NCBI RefSeq assembly: GCF_016595245.1
Contig: NZ_JAENHM010000023.1
Span: forward strand, 62,001-126,000
DNA length: 64,000 bases
Reading direction: 5' to 3'
Origin: Azospirillum endophyticum
GTDB taxonomy: Bacteria; Pseudomonadota; Alphaproteobacteria; Azospirillales; Azospirillaceae
This document shows positions 61,901-64,000 of this stretch, piece after piece. Made by a program: the position numbers and the translations under genes. The notes under the pieces are model-generated. The model searched no databases, was not told the DNA's origin, and saw only the letters and a program-made list of their open reading frames with translations. The stretch's first letter is position 1; every line of letters begins with the position of its first letter.

Positions 61901-62564
61901 GGTCGCGGTGAGGGCGGAAACAGCGGACGCCGCCGGGCGGGAGACGGTGGAACCGCCGGATTGCGACCTGCAGATGCCGGCGGGCACACTGCCGGCCTTG
62001 GTCCGCGACCGGATGGACCGCTTTCCGAGCCGCCCCGCCTATCTGCGGCCCGATCCCGGCCGCACCGCCCGGTGGCGCGATCGCCTTGCCACCCTGCCCG
62101 GCCTGAAGATCGGACTGGCATGGCGCAGCCAGATCGTCACCGCACAGCGGGCCGCCGCCTACACCGGCCTCGCCGATTGGGGAGCTCTGCTCGACCTGCC
62201 GGGTGTCAGCGTGGTCATGCTGCAATATGGAGACTGCACTGCCGAACTGGCCCGGGTGGAAACTCCCACGCGCCGGCTGCACCGATGGGACGACCTGAAC
62301 CTGAAGGATGATTTCGAAGGGGTATCCGCCCTGATCGCCAATTTGGACCTGGTCATCTCGCCGGCCACGGCGGTCGGTGAGCTGGCCGGTGCATTGGGCG
62401 TTCCGGTTTGGCGGCTCGGCACCCGCGATTGGACGCAGATGGGGGCGGGCGTGCGGCCTTGGTTCCCATCGATGCGATTGATCCAGCCAACGGACGGCGA
62501 AGGGCTCGACGCTGCCGTTCGGCAGGCGGTGCGCACCTTGGCGGCATTGGCACAGGCCCGATGA
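58989..62564 (+). CDS. Large TPR protein with two tandem TPR + GT9-like glycosyltransferase modules
   Basis: A 1191-residue protein built like the 1373-residue one at 6.5 kb. Module 1: TPRs (~5-330), GT domain (~350-625) with WREQGVGDEILFAS near 367, VGIGWRSQLMTAERKAAY, LQYGDCE and RPWFPAMRLFQ near 604. Module 2: TPRs (~660-890), GT domain (~905-1190) with WSEQGVGDEILFAS near 929, LAWRSQIVTAQRAAAY and RPWFPSM. Each GT domain has ISPAMSAGELAGALG or ISPATAVGELAGALG in place of D-T-x-x-x-H. The start is GTG 58989; ATG 59007 is an alternative. The stop overlaps the next TPR gene (ATGA). Probable role: glycosylation of a surface or flagellar protein. Confidence 0.82.
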   Translation: MAKHTNMLAQAVAHHQAGRAAEAERGYRQVLAADPRNADALHLLGVLALQSGRADEAVTLIGKALAQAKGVADYWDNLGSALTAAGRPADAVRAHRNAAALDPQGAQRRHNMGNALAALGRHDEAEQAFATALSLKPDYAKAWYNLGNSHVARRRYADAATALDRAVRLAPGMVEAHNNLGDALAMTGRLDEAIAQHRLVTRHRPDDATAHYNLGTVLQQKGALESAEIAYRQALKRNPRHGAALNNLGSVLKRLGRPNQAELCHRQALDLHPDFVEARYNLGNALQAQGRFEEAAACFEEALAQQPDLATATYNLSLLALLHGDLPRGWAGYERRFAAGEVLPNRRFSIPRWSGQLLRGKRLLVWREQGVGDEILFASCYPDVVAWAGGPVTLECDPRLVTLFRRSFPKAEVRAESCTGDAFGDVPRESFVPPDCDVQVPAGDLPGLLRGSLPEFDAQGPWLLPDPALVELWRERLAGLGSGLRVGIGWRSQLMTAERKAAYVSLEQWGPLFALPGIVFVTLQYGDCEAELRAAEERFGVTIHRWADLNLKDDFDGAAALTANLDLVISPAMSAGELAGALGVPVWRFGSRDWTQLGTGVRPWFPAMRLFQPNPGEGLEATLASMAKALRAMMPEPMPVPAMAPATVSLAKASPEPERLADFDGLLNHAADLHRAGRLEEAETAYRTAIAADPRRQSPGHADALHLLGLLMHQTERNDEALALIGEALRTDPVFPQAWNHLGLVHEGDKRHTESIRAFTVALTLHPAFPEALTHLGLVHQTCGRVDEAMRLHRRSIAVQPEHPPAHANLGHACELAGRTVEASGHYRRASALQPESADAHNNLATMATLAGRPEEAKGHLHHALRIDPGFALAAWNLGLMDLADGRIAEGWAGYDRRFSARQLQRARRIDRPVWRGETLQGRRLLIWSEQGVGDEILFASCFDVLQKLDGPVTVECDRRLVSLFARSFPWVAVRAETADAAGRETVEPPDCDLQMPAGTLPALVRDRMDRFPSRPAYLRPDPGRTARWRDRLATLPGLKIGLAWRSQIVTAQRAAAYTGLADWGALLDLPGVSVVMLQYGDCTAELARVETPTRRLHRWDDLNLKDDFEGVSALIANLDLVISPATAVGELAGALGVPVWRLGTRDWTQMGAGVRPWFPSMRLIQPTDGEGLDAAVRQAVRTLAALAQAR

Positions 62565-63268
62565 CCGCCGACAGCATCCGGCCGGACCGCTTGCCGGCCG
62601 ACCTGCTTGCCGAGGCATTCGACCACCACCAGACCGGCGGCTTCGAAGAGGCGGAGGCGTTGTACCGCCGCATCCAGGTCATCGAGCCGGCATGGGCGGA
62701 AGCCCTGCACCGGCACGGATTGCTGGTCGCCCAACTCGGGCGGCTGGAGCAGGCCGACAGGCTGCTGGGCTGGGCCTCGGCGTCAGCTTCGGCGGATGCC
62801 GAGGCAGCGGTCAACCATGGGAAAATTCTTCGTGCGCTTCAAAAGGCAGAAGCCGCGGCTCGAAGCTTTCGCCGCGCCCTGACCTTGAGCCCTGCCCTGC
62901 TCACGGCGCTGGAAGGCCTCGGCCATGCCGAACGCGAGAATGGAAATGCCGAGGCGGCGGCGGGCTCCTATGGCCGGGCGGCCCTGTTCGGTGCAGGTCC
63001 AGCGCTGCTCCACCAATGGGGCGCCGCACTGGACGTGATCGGCAGGACGGAGGAAGCGGCGGAAGCTCTGCATCGTTCGGCCCGCATCGACCCCACCGTG
63101 CCGTCGGTCGCCGTCAGGTTGGCCATGATCCTTCATCGAATGGGGCACGATGAAGAGGCCGCCGGATGGTATCGCCGCGCGCTGGTGCTTCAGCCCGGCC
63201 ATAGGGATGCACGTCGGGCTCTTTTCGACACCATACCCGCCGCGGGAAAATTGCCGCCGGAACCATAA
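62561..63268 (+). CDS. TPR protein (no catalytic domain)
   Basis: A 235-residue protein with about five TPR units (e.g. TGGFEEAEALYRRIQVIEPAWAEALHRHGLLVAQLGRLEQA, RTEEAAEALHRSARIDPTVPSVAVRLAMILHRMG). It has no GT domain, only the TPR half of the family. ATG 62561 overlaps the stop of the two-module TPR-GT gene by 4 bp, so it is translated with it and may be its helper or target-binding subunit. Confidence 0.8.
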   Translation: MTADSIRPDRLPADLLAEAFDHHQTGGFEEAEALYRRIQVIEPAWAEALHRHGLLVAQLGRLEQADRLLGWASASASADAEAAVNHGKILRALQKAEAAARSFRRALTLSPALLTALEGLGHAERENGNAEAAAGSYGRAALFGAGPALLHQWGAALDVIGRTEEAAEALHRSARIDPTVPSVAVRLAMILHRMGHDEEAAGWYRRALVLQPGHRDARRALFDTIPAAGKLPPEP

Positions 63269-63501
63269 CCATTTGGTTCAAAGGGTCTGATCACCTCCGG
63301 ATGGTGTTGCGCGAAGTGATTTCAAGATCCCACCCCTGCGACCTGCTGTCATACATCTGAACGGTTGAGGAATTTTTTCGCATGAATCGATCGCATGAAA
63401 CGCAAGATTAGGGTTGTTCGGCGCTTCGGATCGGTGAACACTGATGTCACCGGCCCGTCACATTGAGGCGGGACGTGGACTGATCCTATGGAGAGCGACT
63501 C

Positions 63502-63681
63502 ATGCACACTGAAGCTCGCCTTTCGTCTCTGCAAGAAAAGCACATGCGCCTGGACCGGGCGATCCTCGACGAGGAAAAGCGCTCCTGGCCGGATGAGAGC
63601 GCGGTGAAGCGCCTCAAGCTCGAAAAGCTGCACGTCAAAGAAGAAATCGACCGCCTGACGCGCACCGCCACGATAAACTAA
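63502..63681 (+). CDS. YdcH family (DUF465) small protein
   Basis: A 59-residue basic/acidic helical protein: it starts MHTEARLSSLQEKHMRLDRAIL, has a middle KRLKLEKLHVKEEIDRL, and ends TRTATIN. The 'L-x-x-x-H-x-x-L-(D/E)-x-x-I' start and the 'L-K-x-x-K-L-x-L-K-E-E-I' end are the DUF465 pattern. It folds as a helical hairpin and its function is unknown. GGAGAG precedes the ATG at a good distance. It lies alone, followed by a terminator. Confidence 0.85.
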   Translation: MHTEARLSSLQEKHMRLDRAILDEEKRSWPDESAVKRLKLEKLHVKEEIDRLTRTATIN

Positions 63682-63731
63682 TCCCCCCATCACAGCATCG
63701 ACCTTAAGACATCACCCTTGAACAGGGGGTC

Positions 63732-63769
63732 AAAAGCCGGGTTGAGGCGGATCGCCTTACCCGGCTTTT
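63732..63769. terminator. Bidirectional Rho-independent terminator after ydcH
   Basis: AAAAGCCGGGT (63732-63742) and ACCCGGCTTTT (63759-63769) pair perfectly, with an inner AGGCG/CGCCT match, and end in a T run on the plus strand; the AAAA on the left serves the minus strand. The convergent gene's stop codon lies inside it. Confidence 0.85.
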
Positions 63770-64000
63770 TGATTCTCAACTTTCCGATCGGCCACCCTGC
63801 CCAAGCGTGAAAGCTCCGCCGCCACCGCCGGCAACAGATCGCCCACCCGCTGGTCCGGACCGGTCCGGAACAGCCGCATCGACGGAAACCAGGGCCGAAT
63901 GCCGGTGCCGAGCGCCGTCCAGTCTCCCATCCGCGCCAGCCGCCAGACCGGCACGCCCAAGGCTCCTGCCAATTCGCCAGTCGAGGTCGCCGGTGCGATC
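63757..64000 (-). CDS. TPR/GT9-like glycosyltransferase, C-terminal fragment (5' end outside the window)
   Basis: The last ~80 codons of another paralogue of the TPR-GT family. It reads APATSTGELAGALGVPVWRLARMGDW, then TALGTGIRPWFPSMRLF and a short tail rich in charged residues. It carries the same P-A-x-x-x-G-E replacement as the other members. The gene continues to the right, so the glycosylation cluster is not closed in this window. Confidence 0.75.
   Translation of the reverse strand, partial: IAPATSTGELAGALGVPVWRLARMGDWTALGTGIRPWFPSMRLFRTGPDQRVGDLLPAVAAELSRLGRVADRKVENQKAG

Overview
The window reads as the chromosome or a chromid of a GC-rich alphaproteobacterium of the Azospirillum/Rhodospirillales type. 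The support is indirect: strong GC bias in every gene, dense packing with ATGA/GTGA start-stop overlaps, a rhizobial-type dctA/dctBD locus with sigma-54 signals, DUF1491 and YdcH small proteins, and a flagellar locus mixed with TPR glycosyltransferases. I found no tRNA, rRNA, CRISPR array, insertion sequence or phage gene.

Layout. 1-3.6 kb (minus): end of an ABC substrate-binding protein gene, a LivF-type ATPase, a TSUP permease and an acyl-CoA synthetase. 3.8-6.3 kb: a glycine-zipper lipoprotein, then PseG-like and sugar-nucleotidyltransferase genes (sugar activation). 6.5-12.6 kb (minus): two overlapping genes for TPR proteins with GT9-like domains; the longer carries two complete TPR-GT modules. 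12.7-20.0 kb: malic enzyme (MaeB), the dicarboxylate transporter DctA and its two-component regulators DctB/DctD. Between dctA and dctB lie a good -24/-12 promoter and a palindromic DctD-type activator site. 20.3-29.1 kb (plus): a trehalose/maltodextrin block with a small unknown gene, a 1868-residue maltokinase-TreZ-MalQ fusion, and TreY.

29.2-42.8 kb: mixed genes. These are a Gly/Ser-rich secreted protein, a single-domain response regulator, an enoyl-CoA hydratase/isomerase plus thioesterase pair, a YfcG-like GST, a GNAT-like / ATP-grasp / metallophosphoesterase run, a 5'-nucleotidase-family protein that has lost its metal ligands and is translationally coupled to a PAS histidine kinase, DUF1491, and a TPR-GT9 protein with the canonical motif. 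43.0-49.2 kb (plus): flgE, flgK and flgL, with an almost perfect sigma-54 promoter in front of flgE. FlgE and FlgL are roughly twice the usual size because of repeated GD-x-(Y/F) modules. 49.3-52.3 kb (minus): an orphan TRAP substrate-binding protein and a GH13 alpha-glucosidase. 52.5-54.9 kb: a pseudokinase-DUF4384 membrane protein facing a PP2C phosphatase. 55.2-56.5 kb: a FlgC-like rod protein, a YjfB-like motility protein and a FlaG-like protein. 56.7-64.0 kb: a second cluster of TPR, TPR-methyltransferase and TPR-GT proteins, running out of the window.

How the parts fit. The TPR-GT clusters, PseG, the nucleotidyltransferase and the flagellar genes together suggest a flagellar or surface glycosylation island. 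This is inference from proximity and from the flagellin glycosylation known in Azospirillum. The trehalose block would turn glycogen-type glucans into trehalose (TreY, TreZ), recycle short dextrins (MalQ) and phosphorylate maltose (maltokinase). The most unusual items are the triple fusion enzyme, the dead-nucleotidase/kinase pair, the pseudokinase/PP2C pair, the GT modules lacking the D-T-x-x-x-H motif, and the repeat expansion shared by FlgE and FlgL.
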